Of a DNA stretch of 64,000 nt, positions 19,000 through 28,736 are shown one piece after another; the first letter of the stretch is position 1; every line of letters starts with the position of its first letter. Source of the DNA: Rhodobacteraceae bacterium (ex Bugula neritina AB1) (GTDB taxonomy: Bacteria; Pseudomonadota; Alphaproteobacteria; Rhodobacterales; Rhodobacteraceae); assembly GCA_001730095.1 (NCBI GenBank), contig MDLF01000058.1, forward strand, positions 1 to 64,000, given 5' to 3'. The notes below the pieces were generated by a model that made no database searches, was not told the origin of the DNA, and saw only the letters and a program-made list of their open reading frames with translations. Both the position numbers and the translations under genes were made by a program.

Positions 19000-20145
19000 A
19001 TGACCACATTCAAGGACCGGCTGACTGCGCTGCGCCGCGACTTCCATCGCCATCCTGAGCTGGGCTTCCAGGAAGACCGCACCAAGGCAAAGGTTGCGGA
19101 ACAGCTGCGCGGACTGGGGCTGGAGGTGCATCAAGGCGCAGGTGTCATCGGATTGCTGCGAGTCGGCCAGGGAAACCGGGCTATCGGACTGCGGGCTGAT
19201 ATGGACGCACTGCCGATCGATGAGATCTCTACCCATGATTACGTTTCGCAAACGCCGGGGAAAATGCATGCCTGCGGTCATGATGGCCATATGGCGATGC
19301 TCTTGGGTGCCGCCGAACGGCTGACCCAGGAACAAGGCTTTGACGGCACCGTGGTGTTCATCTTCCAGCCCAACGAAGAACACGGGTTGGGTGCGCAGGC
19401 GATGATTGCCGAGGGCGTGCTGGAGAAATTCCCGATCGAAGAGGTCTATGCCATCCATAACCTTCCCGGGGCGCCAGTCGGGCAAATCTCGACCCGGGCG
19501 GGCCAGATCTGCAACAGCGAAAGCCTGTTTGAAATCTCGATCAAGGGGAAGGGCGGCCATGCCTCGATGCCGCAGGCCGGGGTGGATGCGATCACGGTTG
19601 GTGCAGAGCTGGTGCTGGCGCTGCAGACCATTGTCTCACGCAAGCTGGCACCTGGAGCAGGAGCTGTGGTTTCGGTCACAGAGTTTCAGACTGACGGCCA
19701 GCGCAATGTGCTGCCGGGTCACGCGGTTCTGAAAGGCGATGTCAGAGCGCGGGTTCCCGAGGACCGCAAATCGGTTGAGCGCTTCATGCGCCAGATCGCA
19801 ACCGGAGTCGCCGCCACCCACGGGGTGGAGGTCGAGATGAGCTTCAATACTGAATTTGTTGAGGCCATCAATGCGGAAGGCCCGACAGAGGCCGTCTACC
19901 GCGCTGGTGAGGCTGCAGGCTGCGAGGTGATCCGCAACCGGCCGCCGATGAGTTTCTCCGAGGATTTCGCCTATTTTGCAGAAGCGGTCCCGGGTTGCTT
20001 CTTGCTGCTGGGAAACGGTGAAAACGGCCCCAACGGGCAGCCGCTCCATTCGGCGGATTATGATTTCAATGACGCTCTGCTGACGATTGGCGCAGAGTTC
20101 TGGGTGCAGCTGGTCCGTGACCGGTTGCCAGCGGGAAAGGACTGA
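19000..20145 (+). CDS. M20 family metallo-amidohydrolase (hippurate/aminoacylase type)
   Basis: A 381-residue dinuclear metal hydrolase: MHACGHDGHMAMLLG and PNEEHGLGAQAM carry the metal ligands, and the lid domain follows (KGKGGHASMPQAGVDAI). The start at 19000 has GGAGAG upstream. Members cleave N-acyl amino acids or indole conjugates. It is the first gene of a tight four-gene run; dpaL begins 2 bp after its stop, so it probably releases an amino acid such as a diaminopropionate derivative from an N-acyl form (inference). Confidence 0.85.
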   Translation: MTTFKDRLTALRRDFHRHPELGFQEDRTKAKVAEQLRGLGLEVHQGAGVIGLLRVGQGNRAIGLRADMDALPIDEISTHDYVSQTPGKMHACGHDGHMAMLLGAAERLTQEQGFDGTVVFIFQPNEEHGLGAQAMIAEGVLEKFPIEEVYAIHNLPGAPVGQISTRAGQICNSESLFEISIKGKGGHASMPQAGVDAITVGAELVLALQTIVSRKLAPGAGAVVSVTEFQTDGQRNVLPGHAVLKGDVRARVPEDRKSVERFMRQIATGVAATHGVEVEMSFNTEFVEAINAEGPTEAVYRAGEAAGCEVIRNRPPMSFSEDFAYFAEAVPGCFLLLGNGENGPNGQPLHSADYDFNDALLTIGAEFWVQLVRDRLPAGKD

Positions 20146-20147
20146 CC

Positions 20148-21338
20148 ATGTTTGAGAATTTTGCGGTTTCCATGGGCTATGCAGCCGGCAGCCCAAAGGC
20201 CGGCGAGGCAGCATATGCGGTTTTGTCCGAGCGGGATTTCGGCAACGCGCAGGCGGAAATCACTGCTTGGGACGGCTATGAAGCGACACCGCTGGTGTCT
20301 CTGGCTGGTCTGGCAGACAAGATCGGCATTGCCCGTATTGACTATAAAGACGAAGGCCCGCGGTTCGGCCTTGGCAGCTTTAAGGCGCTGGGCGGGTCTT
20401 ATGCTGCGCTGCGGGTGCTGCAGCGGGAGCTGAGCAAACAGCTGGGGCAGGACGTCAGCCTGGAAGCCATCCGTAAAGGCGCGCACAAGGAAGCCTGCGC
20501 AGGCATCACTCTGGTTTCCGCCACCGACGGCAATCATGGGCGCTCGTTGGCCTGGGGGTGCAAGCGTTTTGGCGCGCCCTGCCGCATCTATATCCATGCT
20601 GAGGTCAGCGAAGGCCGTGCCGTGGCGATGCGTGAACTGGGCGCCGAGGTGATCCGGATCAGCGGCGACTATGACGAATCTGTTCTGCTGGCCAAGAAAG
20701 AGGCCGATGAAAACGGCTGGTTCGTGGTCTCCGATACCTCCTGGGAGGGTTACACCGAGCCGCCGCGCGACGTGATGGCCGGCTATAGCGTGATGACCCG
20801 CGAGGCCTGCGAAGCACTGGATCAGGCGCCGACCCATGTATTCCTGCAGGGCGGTGTCGGCGGACTGGCGGCCTCGGTCGCGGCAGCGCTGCGGCAGTAT
20901 TATGGGACAGAGGCGCCGCGGGTTGTGATCGTAGAGCCTGAACTGGCCGCCTGCCTCTTCGACAGCGCCAAAACTGGCAAGGCCACCAATTTCGCCATTC
21001 AGGAAGAGACGATCATGGCGGGCCTCTCCTGTGGTGAGCCGTCGGAAATGGCCTGGGAAATTCTGACCGAGGAAGCGTCTGACTTTCTGACCATTCCGGA
21101 CAGCATTGTGGCGCCCACGGTGCGGCTGCTGGCCAATGCGGAAACCGGTGATCCGGCGGTTGAAGCAGGCGAAAGCGCTGTTGCCGGGCTGTCTGCCCTC
21201 ATCGCGGCTTGCCAGTCTTCGCAGATGAAAGAGGCGCTGGGTCTGGATGCCGGTTCCCGCGTGCTGCTGATTGGGTCCGAAGGTGTCACCGATCCTGCGA
21301 TCTTTGCCGCGATCATGGAGGGCAAGAACCATGTCTGA
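20148..21338 (+). CDS. dpaL: Diaminopropionate ammonia-lyase
   Basis: A 396-residue PLP enzyme of fold type II. The Schiff-base lysine is K79 in FGLGSFKALGGSYA, the phosphate loop is GGVGGLAASVA and SATDGNHGRSLAWGCKRFG is the substrate loop typical of DpaL/YgeX. It converts 2,3-diaminopropionate to pyruvate and ammonia. AAGGA precedes the ATG; the 3' end overlaps the next gene by 8 bp. Confidence 0.88.
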   Translation: MFENFAVSMGYAAGSPKAGEAAYAVLSERDFGNAQAEITAWDGYEATPLVSLAGLADKIGIARIDYKDEGPRFGLGSFKALGGSYAALRVLQRELSKQLGQDVSLEAIRKGAHKEACAGITLVSATDGNHGRSLAWGCKRFGAPCRIYIHAEVSEGRAVAMRELGAEVIRISGDYDESVLLAKKEADENGWFVVSDTSWEGYTEPPRDVMAGYSVMTREACEALDQAPTHVFLQGGVGGLAASVAAALRQYYGTEAPRVVIVEPELAACLFDSAKTGKATNFAIQEETIMAGLSCGEPSEMAWEILTEEASDFLTIPDSIVAPTVRLLANAETGDPAVEAGESAVAGLSALIAACQSSQMKEALGLDAGSRVLLIGSEGVTDPAIFAAIMEGKNHV

Positions 21339-22497
21339 GGCACCCGCGCGCGGGTTTTCAGAGGCTGAATTCGCAGCACGTACAGAAAAGGCACAAGTAA
21401 TAATGGCACAGCAGGGGCTCGACGGGCTGCTGCTGCTGACTGAGCCGGAGGTACGCTATTTCAGCGGCTTCCACACGTTGTTCTGGCAAAGCCCGACCCG
21501 GCCCTGGTTCCTGTTTGTGCCGCCTGTGGGCAAGCCCATCGCGATCATCCCGGAAATCGGCGCCGATCTGATGCGCCGCACCTGGATCGAAGACATCCGC
21601 ACCTGGAGCGCACCTGCGCCTGAAGATGATGGGCTCAGCCTGTTGACAGAACTATTGTCGCCGATCGCAGGGCGCGGCGGGTCAATTGGCGTGATGAAGG
21701 GCCACGAAACCGCGCTCAGGATGCCCTTGGGCGATTATGAACGACTGATGGCAGGGCTGCCGGGGTTGAAGGTGGCAGATGCCACCCCGCTGGTTCGCAG
21801 CCTGCGGATGGTGAAATCGCAGGCCGAGATTGAGAAGCTGCGCCATATCTGCGGCATCGGTTCACGCAGTTTTGCCCGCGTGCCAAAACTGGCCCAAGCG
21901 GGGCAGCCGTTTGAGGATCTGTTCCGGGCCTTCCGCCGCGAAGCGCTGGCGCAGGGCGCTGACGATGTGCCCTATCTGGTCGGGGGGGCTGATCAGGGCG
22001 GTTACAGCGATGTGATTTCCCCGCCGACGGGCCGTCCTTTGCAGGCAGGCGACATCGTGATGCTGGATACCGGCTCCACCTGGGACGGATACTTCTGTGA
22101 TTTCGACCGAAACTTTGCGATTGGCCATGCCGATGAGCCGTCGAAACGGGCCTATGATGTATTGTGGCGGGCCACCGAAGCCGGCATCGCGGCAGCCAAA
22201 CCTGGCGCCACATGCCGGGATCTGTTTCAGGCGATGCAAGCCGTGATTGCCGAGATGGATGATCAGGGCGGCGACGTTGGGCGGCTGGGGCATGGTCTGG
22301 GGATGCAGCTGACCGAATGGCCGTCGCATGCAGCTTTTGACACCACTGTGATCCAGGAAAACATGGTGCTGACCCTGGAGCCTTCGCTGGGCTATGGGGA
22401 CGGCAAGATCATGGTGCATGAGGAAAACATCGTAGTGCGGGCGGATGGCGCAGAGCTTTTGACGGTGCGTGCTGCGCCGGAGTTACCGTTGATCTGA
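21331..22497 (+). CDS. M24 family creatinase/prolidase-like hydrolase
   Basis: A 388-residue pita-bread metallopeptidase. The creatinase N domain covers residues 1-150; the catalytic domain has VMLDTGSTWDGYFCDFDRNF (two Asp ligands), GHGLGM (His), LTLEPSLG and HEENIVV (Glu). The start at 21331 follows GGAGGG; the longer frame from 21271 is inside dpaL. It resembles ectoine hydrolase (EutD/DoeA) in family and neighbourhood, though the partner genes differ. Confidence 0.85.
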   Translation: MSEAPARGFSEAEFAARTEKAQVIMAQQGLDGLLLLTEPEVRYFSGFHTLFWQSPTRPWFLFVPPVGKPIAIIPEIGADLMRRTWIEDIRTWSAPAPEDDGLSLLTELLSPIAGRGGSIGVMKGHETALRMPLGDYERLMAGLPGLKVADATPLVRSLRMVKSQAEIEKLRHICGIGSRSFARVPKLAQAGQPFEDLFRAFRREALAQGADDVPYLVGGADQGGYSDVISPPTGRPLQAGDIVMLDTGSTWDGYFCDFDRNFAIGHADEPSKRAYDVLWRATEAGIAAAKPGATCRDLFQAMQAVIAEMDDQGGDVGRLGHGLGMQLTEWPSHAAFDTTVIQENMVLTLEPSLGYGDGKIMVHEENIVVRADGAELLTVRAAPELPLI

Positions 22498-22512
22498 AGG
22501 AGGTCTTTGGCC

Positions 22513-23268
22513 ATGAAGCTGCCCTATGACACGGATGCAGGGATAGGAACCCGCGCCACCTTGGGGGTTATTGTTCTGGAAACCGATGAAACGCTGGAGC
22601 CGGAGTTCTCCCGGATGATGGCCCAGCCCGGTGTTGCGCTTTATCACAGCCGCATCCCGATGGTGCCGGAAGTGCGCCCTGAGACGCTTGCAAAGATGCA
22701 GGCGGATCTGCCGGCCTCGGCACGGCTGTTTCCTTCTACGCCGGACTTTGACGTGATCGGATACGGCTGCACGTCTGCCTCTACGGTGATCGGTTCAGAC
22801 AAGGTGGCCGAGGCGGTGCAGACCGTTCTTCCCAAGGTCAAGGTGACAGACCCGCTGGCAGCAATCATCGCGGCAGGCAGAGCGCTGGGGGCCGCACGGT
22901 TCGGTTTTGTCACCCCCTATCTGCCAGAGGTTTCGGCGCAGATGCGTGCAAAACTGGAAGCGGAAGGGTTTGAAATCACAGGTTTCGGGTCATTTGAACA
23001 GAAGGACGACCGGGTGGTGGCGCGGATCAGCGAGACAGCTATTGCCAAAGCAGCCAAACAGGTCGCTGCACAGGCGGAGTGCGACGCCATTGTCATTTCC
23101 TGCACCAACCTGCGCTGCCTGCAGGTCATCCCAGAGATTGAAGCAGAGACAGGCGTGCCTGTGATTTCCAGCAATCAGGCGCTGGGCTGGCACATGCTGC
23201 GGCTTGCAGGCGTAGCAGACGAGCGGCCGGCGTTTGGCAGGCTGTTCACTCAGGCGCTGGCAGTCTGA
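22513..23268 (+). CDS. Asp/Glu racemase-superfamily protein (EutA/maleate-isomerase-like)
   Basis: A 251-residue protein. The start at 22513 has GAAGGAGG at correct distance. The two catalytic cysteines of the superfamily are in IGYGCTSAS (C86) and ISCTNLR (C197). EutA-type members accompany ectoine breakdown; arylmalonate decarboxylase and maleate isomerase are alternatives. Being last of the M20-dpaL-M24 run, it may isomerise an intermediate. Confidence 0.75.
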   Translation: MKLPYDTDAGIGTRATLGVIVLETDETLEPEFSRMMAQPGVALYHSRIPMVPEVRPETLAKMQADLPASARLFPSTPDFDVIGYGCTSASTVIGSDKVAEAVQTVLPKVKVTDPLAAIIAAGRALGAARFGFVTPYLPEVSAQMRAKLEAEGFEITGFGSFEQKDDRVVARISETAIAKAAKQVAAQAECDAIVISCTNLRCLQVIPEIEAETGVPVISSNQALGWHMLRLAGVADERPAFGRLFTQALAV

Positions 23269-23411
23269 TGATTAAAATTGTCCAGGATTTGCCAGCTGGC
23301 AATCTGCATCAGGCCGTGGCGCAGAAACGGCGCAGTCTGCGCTTGTAAACTGCGTGCAGACCGCCACAGATAGTCTCTGGAAACGTGAATTGTTCCAGCG
23401 AGGAAGCCCGG

Positions 23412-24962
23412 ATGCCTGCTGCACGCCCCGATAACCGCAATGTCCTGTTCATCATCATTGACCAATTGCGCGCGGATTGTGTGTCCGGGGCATTGGCCGA
23501 TCATGTGAACCTGCCGAACATCCGCGCCTTCATGCAAGAAGGGGTTTCCTTTGAGCGGCATTTCTCTGTGACCAACCCTTGTGGACCTTCACGGGCATCG
23601 ATCCTGACTGGGCAATATGCGATGAACCATCGTTCTGTCCGCAATGGCACCCCCCTGCGCCATGACACGCCGAACATTGCCACTGAGATGCGCAAGGCGG
23701 GCTATTTGCCAATGCTGTTCGGCTACACTGACACTTCGCAGGACCCCCGCGCCTATGACGCCAACGATCCGGCGCTGCGCAGCTATGAATACCCGATGAC
23801 CGGGTTTCACGAGATGACAGAGATGCGGCTGGAAATGTCCTATCCATGGCAATCGCATCTGATGAACCGAGGGTACCAGTTCGAAAAATTTTGGGATGTC
23901 TACAAACCGGTGTCCCCGGATGGCGGCGCCCCCTCCCTGAACGATCCGGCGCTGTACGCGGCAGAAGACAGTGACACTGCGTTTCTGACCGACTCCTTTC
24001 TGGGGAAAATGTCGGCCTATCAGAAAGAAAGCTGGTTCGCGCATCTGACATACATCCGCCCACATCCGCCACTGGTGGCGCCTGCGCCCTATAACAGCAT
24101 GTATGACCCGGCCAGCGTACCTTTGCCACAGCGGTTGGCAACAGCGGCGGAGGAATGCACCCAGCATCCGTTCTTTGAACCCCTGCAGCAAACAAGCCCC
24201 CCCGCCAGCTTTGTCGAGGGCTTTCCCGAGCTGGAGCCGACTGATGAAAACATCCGCACATTACGGGCCGTGTATCTGGGGCTGGCAACCGAGGTGGATC
24301 ATCATGTCGGGCGGGTGATCCAGTTCCTGAAGGACACTGGCCAATACGACAGCACGTTGGTTGTGATCACTGCAGACCACGGCGAGATGCTGGGCGACCG
24401 GCATTCCTGGGGCAAGATGACTGTATACGACGCGGCCTATCACACGCCGCTGATTATCCGGATGCCGGGGAATGACAAGAACGCTGGTCGCTGCATCTCG
24501 CACATCACCGAGTCTATTGACGTGACGCCAACGATACTGGAGTGGGTGGGGCAGGATGTGCCGAATTCCATGGACGGTCGGTCACTGCTGCCGCTCCTGA
24601 AGGGGGAGGCACCACAGGACTGGCGGCCATACTCCTTTTCGGAACTGGATTTTTCCGAACCACTGGCACCGACACTGTGGCAAAGGAAGTTAGACACGTC
24701 AGCCAGCGAGTCCTGCCTGGGCATCCTGCGGGATGAGCGGTTCACCCTGGTTGAGTTTGCCGCCGATCTGCCGCCGATGCTGTTTGACAGTCAAGGCCGG
24801 GGGGAATTGGAGAATGTAGCCGGAAAGCAGGAATATGCGGCGGAACTGAACCGCCTGACCCGCCTGATGCTGCGGCACCGGATGCGGAACATGGACCACA
24901 CATTGTCTCTCACTTCTATCACCCCGGATGGTGCGCGCAGCGTAAACAGGTGTGACGCCTGA
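23412..24962 (+). CDS. Sulfatase/phosphonate-monoester-hydrolase-like enzyme (formylglycine type)
   Basis: A 516-residue alkaline-phosphatase-superfamily hydrolase. TNPCGPSRASILTGQ holds the CxPSR formylglycine motif at C57, metal ligands occur in IIIDQLRADC, and TADHGEMLGDRHSWGK is the distal metal and catalytic segment. The start at 23412 follows AGGAAG. No signal peptide, so it is cytosolic, as for phosphonate monoester hydrolases and choline sulfatases. It lies 143 bp after the amino-acid cluster and may belong to it. Confidence 0.82.
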   Translation: MPAARPDNRNVLFIIIDQLRADCVSGALADHVNLPNIRAFMQEGVSFERHFSVTNPCGPSRASILTGQYAMNHRSVRNGTPLRHDTPNIATEMRKAGYLPMLFGYTDTSQDPRAYDANDPALRSYEYPMTGFHEMTEMRLEMSYPWQSHLMNRGYQFEKFWDVYKPVSPDGGAPSLNDPALYAAEDSDTAFLTDSFLGKMSAYQKESWFAHLTYIRPHPPLVAPAPYNSMYDPASVPLPQRLATAAEECTQHPFFEPLQQTSPPASFVEGFPELEPTDENIRTLRAVYLGLATEVDHHVGRVIQFLKDTGQYDSTLVVITADHGEMLGDRHSWGKMTVYDAAYHTPLIIRMPGNDKNAGRCISHITESIDVTPTILEWVGQDVPNSMDGRSLLPLLKGEAPQDWRPYSFSELDFSEPLAPTLWQRKLDTSASESCLGILRDERFTLVEFAADLPPMLFDSQGRGELENVAGKQEYAAELNRLTRLMLRHRMRNMDHTLSLTSITPDGARSVNRCDA

Positions 24963-25007
24963 AGTTTTCTGCGCTCGGTTGGAGGAAATGATCGGTGGGC
25001 GGCAAAC

Positions 25008-25052
25008 TTGCAAGTCATTCTCATTTACATTGCAGTTGCGAATGATTTGCAA
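25008..25052. promoter_or_regulatory. Two Fur/Mur-like boxes in front of sitA
   Basis: 25036-25052 reads TTGCGAATGATTTGCAA, a palindrome apart from its axis positions. 25008-25025 (TTGCAAGTCATTCTCATT) matches the reverse complement of the first with about three changes. The placement fits manganese-responsive Mur control of sit operons in alphaproteobacteria. Confidence 0.55.
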
Positions 25053-25091
25053 TAACGTCTAACCCAAAGACATCGTTACGTGGAGAATCGG

Positions 25092-25994
25092 ATGTTCCCG
25101 CCCCTGTTCAAGACTGTTTCTGCGGCTGCCATTGCGGCTGTCGCAGCCAGCGCAGCCCTTGCAGATGACAAGATGAAGGTCGTCACCACCTTCACTGTTC
25201 TGGCTGACATGGCCGCCAATGTGGCAGGTGACGCGGCCGAAGTCGTGTCTGTCACCAAGCCAGGAGCGGAGATCCACGGATATGAACCTACTCCGCGTGA
25301 CATCGTGCGGGCATCCGATGCAGATCTGATCCTGTGGAACGGCATGAATCTGGAACTGTGGTTCGAACAATTCCTGACCAATCTGGAGGGGGTGCCTTCT
25401 GCCACTCTGACCGATGGGATCAGCCCGATCCCGATCGGGGCCGGCTCCTATGAAGGCAAACCCAACCCGCACGCCTGGATGGGGCTGGATAACGCGCTGA
25501 TCTATATTGACAACATTGTCGAAGCCTTCGCTGAGCATGACCCGGAAAACGCGGCCATCTACGTGAAGAATGCCGGCGCGTACAAAGACAGGCTGCGCGC
25601 CACCATCGAACCACTGCGCGAGGCGATTGCACAGATCCCCGAAGACAAACGCTGGCTGGTGACCTGCGAAGGCGCCTTCAGCTATCTGGCCCGCGACTTT
25701 GCCATGAAGGAGCTGTATCTCTGGCCGATGAATGCCGATCAGGTCGGCACTCCGCAGCAGGTCCGGGCCGTGATCGATGGGGTGCGTGCAAATGACATCC
25801 CTGTGGTCTTCTGTGAAAGCACTGTGAACACCGCCCCGGCTGAGCAAGTGGCCCGTGAAACCGGCGTGGCTTATGGCGGTGAGCTGTTTGTGGACTCGCT
25901 CAGCGAGGCGGACGGGCCAGTTCCGACCTACCTGGATCTGCTCAGGGTCACATCGCAGACTGTGGCCCGCGGGCTGGTCGAGGTCTCCAACTAA
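25092..25994 (+). CDS. sitA: Mn/Zn ABC transporter substrate-binding protein (SitA-like)
   Basis: A 300-residue cluster A-I solute-binding protein. A signal peptide ends near LADDKMK. Metal ligands are predicted in EIHGYEPTP (His), NPHAWM (His), CEGAFSY (Glu) and LFVDSLS (Asp), the His2-Glu-Asp set of manganese-type SitA/MntC. ATG 25092 follows GGAG. A terminator-like hairpin separates it from the transporter genes. Confidence 0.88.
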   Translation: MFPPLFKTVSAAAIAAVAASAALADDKMKVVTTFTVLADMAANVAGDAAEVVSVTKPGAEIHGYEPTPRDIVRASDADLILWNGMNLELWFEQFLTNLEGVPSATLTDGISPIPIGAGSYEGKPNPHAWMGLDNALIYIDNIVEAFAEHDPENAAIYVKNAGAYKDRLRATIEPLREAIAQIPEDKRWLVTCEGAFSYLARDFAMKELYLWPMNADQVGTPQQVRAVIDGVRANDIPVVFCESTVNTAPAEQVARETGVAYGGELFVDSLSEADGPVPTYLDLLRVTSQTVARGLVEVSN

Positions 25995-26018
25995 GCTACC
26001 TTTCTTGCATATCCCTTT

Positions 26019-26049
26019 GCCCCGCAGCGAAAGTTGCGGGGCGTTTCAT
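26019..26049 (+). terminator. Attenuator-like hairpin between sitA and sitB
   Basis: Perfect 8-bp stem GCCCCGCA / TGCGGGGC followed by GTTTCATTT. It would let only part of transcripts continue into sitBCD and so raise the binding-protein to permease ratio. Confidence 0.6.
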
Positions 26050-26092
26050 TTCACAAAGCACAACTTCTGTGTGTAACTCTGCAGAACAGCCC

Positions 26093-26998
26093 ATGCTTGA
26101 TGCCAACGAGACCCGAATAATGGACACCAGCGCTCATCCCACGGACGGCGGGATTGCCGCCGAGAATGTCACGGTAACCTACCGTAACGGCCATACAGCG
26201 CTGTGGAATGCAAGCTTTGGCATCCCCCGTGGCACGGTGACTGCGCTGGTTGGGGTGAACGGGGCGGGTAAATCGACCCTGTTCAAGGCGATCATGGGGT
26301 TTGTGCCGACCGCACAGGGGGAAATCCGCATCCTTGGGATGACGGTCAAGGAGGCGCTGCGCAAGAACCTGGTTGCCTATGTGCCCCAGTCGGAGGAAGT
26401 CGACTGGGCCTTCCCGGTGCTGGTCGAGGACGTGGTGATGATGGGCCGTTACGGGCATATGGGGTTTCTGCGCCGTGCCAAGGCAGCGGACCACGAGGCC
26501 GTCGATCAGGCGCTGCGACGTGTGAACATGCAGGACTTCCGCCACCGTCAGATCGGTGAGCTGTCCGGTGGCCAGCGCAAACGGGTGTTTCTGGCCCGCG
26601 CGCTTGCGCAGGACGGGCAGGTGATCCTCTTGGATGAACCCTTTACCGGTGTTGATGTGAAGACCGAAGAGCAGATCATCGCCCTGTTGCGTGAACTGCG
26701 TGCTGAGGGCCGGGTGATGCTGGTCTCGACCCACAATCTGGGCAGCGTGCCGGAATTCTGTGACCGTACCATTCTGGTCAAAGGCACGGTGCTGGGCTTT
26801 GGGCCGACCGAAACCACCTTTACCCGCGCAAATCTGGAGCACGCTTTCGGCGGCGTGCTGCGCCATTTCACCCTGGGTGGCGATGCGTTGCATGACGACG
26901 GCGACACCCGCGAGGTCACCATCCTGACCGACGACGAACGGCCCTTTGTCCAATACGGCGAACGGACTCAGACCCGCGAGAGCCGGGAGCAGGAATGA
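26093..26998 (+). CDS. sitB: Mn/Zn ABC transporter ATPase (SitB-like)
   Basis: A 301-residue ATPase: Walker [12 protein letters not shown], signature [15 protein letters not shown] and Walker [12 protein letters not shown]. Starts at 26069 (GTG), 26093 and 26120 are possible; none has a good ribosome-binding site, and homology begins after 26120 ([11 protein letters not shown]). The C-terminal about 40 residues are acidic and variable. It overlaps sitC by ATGA. Confidence 0.88.
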   Translation: MLDANETRIMDTSAHPTDGGIAAENVTVTYRNGHTALWNASFGIPRGTVTALVGVNGAGKSTLFKAIMGFVPTAQGEIRILGMTVKEALRKNLVAYVPQSEEVDWAFPVLVEDVVMMGRYGHMGFLRRAKAADHEAVDQALRRVNMQDFRHRQIGELSGGQRKRVFLARALAQDGQVILLDEPFTGVDVKTEEQIIALLRELRAEGRVMLVSTHNLGSVPEFCDRTILVKGTVLGFGPTETTFTRANLEHAFGGVLRHFTLGGDALHDDGDTREVTILTDDERPFVQYGERTQTRESREQE

Positions 26999-27885
26999 TG
27001 GAATACCTGCTGGAGCCATTTGCCTACAACTATATGACCAATGCGATGTGGGTCTCTGCTCTGGTCGGCGGGGTATGTGCTTTTCTGTCTGCCTATCTGA
27101 TGCTGAAAGGCTGGTCTTTGATTGGCGATGCACTGTCCCATTCGGTGGTGCCAGGGGTGGCGGGCGCCTATATCCTTGGACTGCCTTTTGCGCTGGGCGC
27201 GTTCATTGCGGGCGGATTGGCGGCGGGCGCGATGCTGTTCCTGTCGGAACGCTCTGGTCTCAAGGTCGATGTGATCATCGGTCTGATCTTCACCTCCTTT
27301 TTCGGCCTTGGCCTGTTCATCGTCTCAATCAGCCCGATGTCGGTTTCAGTGCAGACCATCACCATGGGCAACATCCTGGCCATCACGCCGGAGGACACGG
27401 TTCAGCTGGCGATCATCGGCTTTGTCTCGCTGGCGGTGCTCTTGGCCAAATGGAAGGATCTGATGGTCACTTTCTTTGATGAAAACCACGCCCGTACTAT
27501 CGGCCTGCGTCCCGGCCTTCTCAAAGCCGTGTTCTTTGTGCTGCTGTCGGCCTCTGTGGTGGCGGCGATGCAGACCGTGGGAGCCTTTCTGGTGATCGCC
27601 ATGGTGGTGACACCCGGTGCCACGGCCTATCTGCTGTGCGACCGCTTCCCACGGCTGATCTTGCTGTCCGTGGTGATCGGCGCGGCGACCAGCTTTCTTG
27701 GCGCCTATGCCAGCTATTTTCTGGACGGCGCCACAGGCGGCATCATCGTGACGCTGCAGACGCTGATCTTCCTTGTGGTGTTCATTTTGGCCCCGAAACA
27801 CGGGTTGCTGGCCGCCAAACGCAAGGCACGCAACGCTTTGAAACGGGGACCTGCGGCACAAGAGGGGCTGCGTGATGGTTTTTGA
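26995..27885 (+). CDS. sitC: Mn/Zn ABC transporter permease (SitC-like)
   Basis: A 296-residue ABC-3 family permease with eight or nine membrane helices ([20 protein letters not shown] to [16 protein letters not shown]). [11 protein letters not shown] is the family's ATPase-contact signature. It starts within the sitB stop and overlaps sitD by 14 bp. Confidence 0.9.
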   Translation: MMEYLLEPFAYNYMTNAMWVSALVGGVCAFLSAYLMLKGWSLIGDALSHSVVPGVAGAYILGLPFALGAFIAGGLAAGAMLFLSERSGLKVDVIIGLIFTSFFGLGLFIVSISPMSVSVQTITMGNILAITPEDTVQLAIIGFVSLAVLLAKWKDLMVTFFDENHARTIGLRPGLLKAVFFVLLSASVVAAMQTVGAFLVIAMVVTPGATAYLLCDRFPRLILLSVVIGAATSFLGAYASYFLDGATGGIIVTLQTLIFLVVFILAPKHGLLAAKRKARNALKRGPAAQEGLRDGF

Positions 27886-28735
27886 AACACTGCTGATGCC
27901 GTTCCAGTTTGCCTTCATGCAGAACGCCTTCTGGATTTCCCTGATCGTCTCGGTTCCGACGGCGTTGCTGTCCTGCTTTCTGGTGATGAAAGGCTGGGCG
28001 CTGATGGGCGATGCGGTCAGTCACGCGGTGCTTCCGGGGATCGTGCTGGCCTATGTCATCGGCATCCCGCTGATCATCGGTGCCTTTGCGGCCGGTATGC
28101 TTTGTGCGGTGGCAACCGGCTTTCTGTCCGGCAACAGCCGGGTCAAGCAGGATACGGTGATGGGCGTGGTCTTTTCCGGCATGTTCGGATTGGGCATCGT
28201 GATGTATGTCGGGCTCGAGACCAACGCGCATCTGGACCACATCCTGTTCGGCAACATGCTGGGCGTTGAAGGGCATGAGCTGTGGACCGCAGGCATCATC
28301 TCGCTGCTGGTCGGTACCGGGCTGGTGCTCAAATGGAAGGACCTGCTGCTGCACAGTTTTGATCCGGCTCAGGCGCAGGCCTCCGGGCTGCCGGTCACGG
28401 TGCTGCACTACGGGCTGCTGGCGGCGCTGTCGCTAACCATTGTGGCGACCCTGTCGGCGGCCGGGCTGATCCTGGCAATCGGTTTGCTGATTGCGCCGGG
28501 GGCGGTGGCCTTTCTGGTGGTGCGCAAGTTCTCCACCATGCTTTGGGTCTCGGTTCTGGTCTGCATGTTCTCGATGGTGGCGGGCACCTATGCCAGCTTC
28601 TTTCTTGACAGTGCTCCGGCGCCGACCATCGTGCTGATCCTGACGCTGATGTTCATCCTGGCCTTTGTGCGGCGGCTTTATCTGACGCGCCGCAGCTCAA
28701 TGCAGCGAGTCAAAGATTCCTCTGGGATCGTGTGA
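27872..28735 (+). CDS. sitD: Mn/Zn ABC transporter second permease (SitD-like)
   Basis: A 287-residue ABC-3 permease, paralogous to SitC, with GDAVSHAVLPGIVLAYVIG and eight helices. GTG 27872 or ATG 27875 starts it, after GAGGGG. Its stop is one base from the stop of the convergent LysR gene, leaving no room for a terminator between them. Confidence 0.9.
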   Translation: MMVFETLLMPFQFAFMQNAFWISLIVSVPTALLSCFLVMKGWALMGDAVSHAVLPGIVLAYVIGIPLIIGAFAAGMLCAVATGFLSGNSRVKQDTVMGVVFSGMFGLGIVMYVGLETNAHLDHILFGNMLGVEGHELWTAGIISLLVGTGLVLKWKDLLLHSFDPAQAQASGLPVTVLHYGLLAALSLTIVATLSAAGLILAIGLLIAPGAVAFLVVRKFSTMLWVSVLVCMFSMVAGTYASFFLDSAPAPTIVLILTLMFILAFVRRLYLTRRSSMQRVKDSSGIV

Positions 28736-28736
28736 A

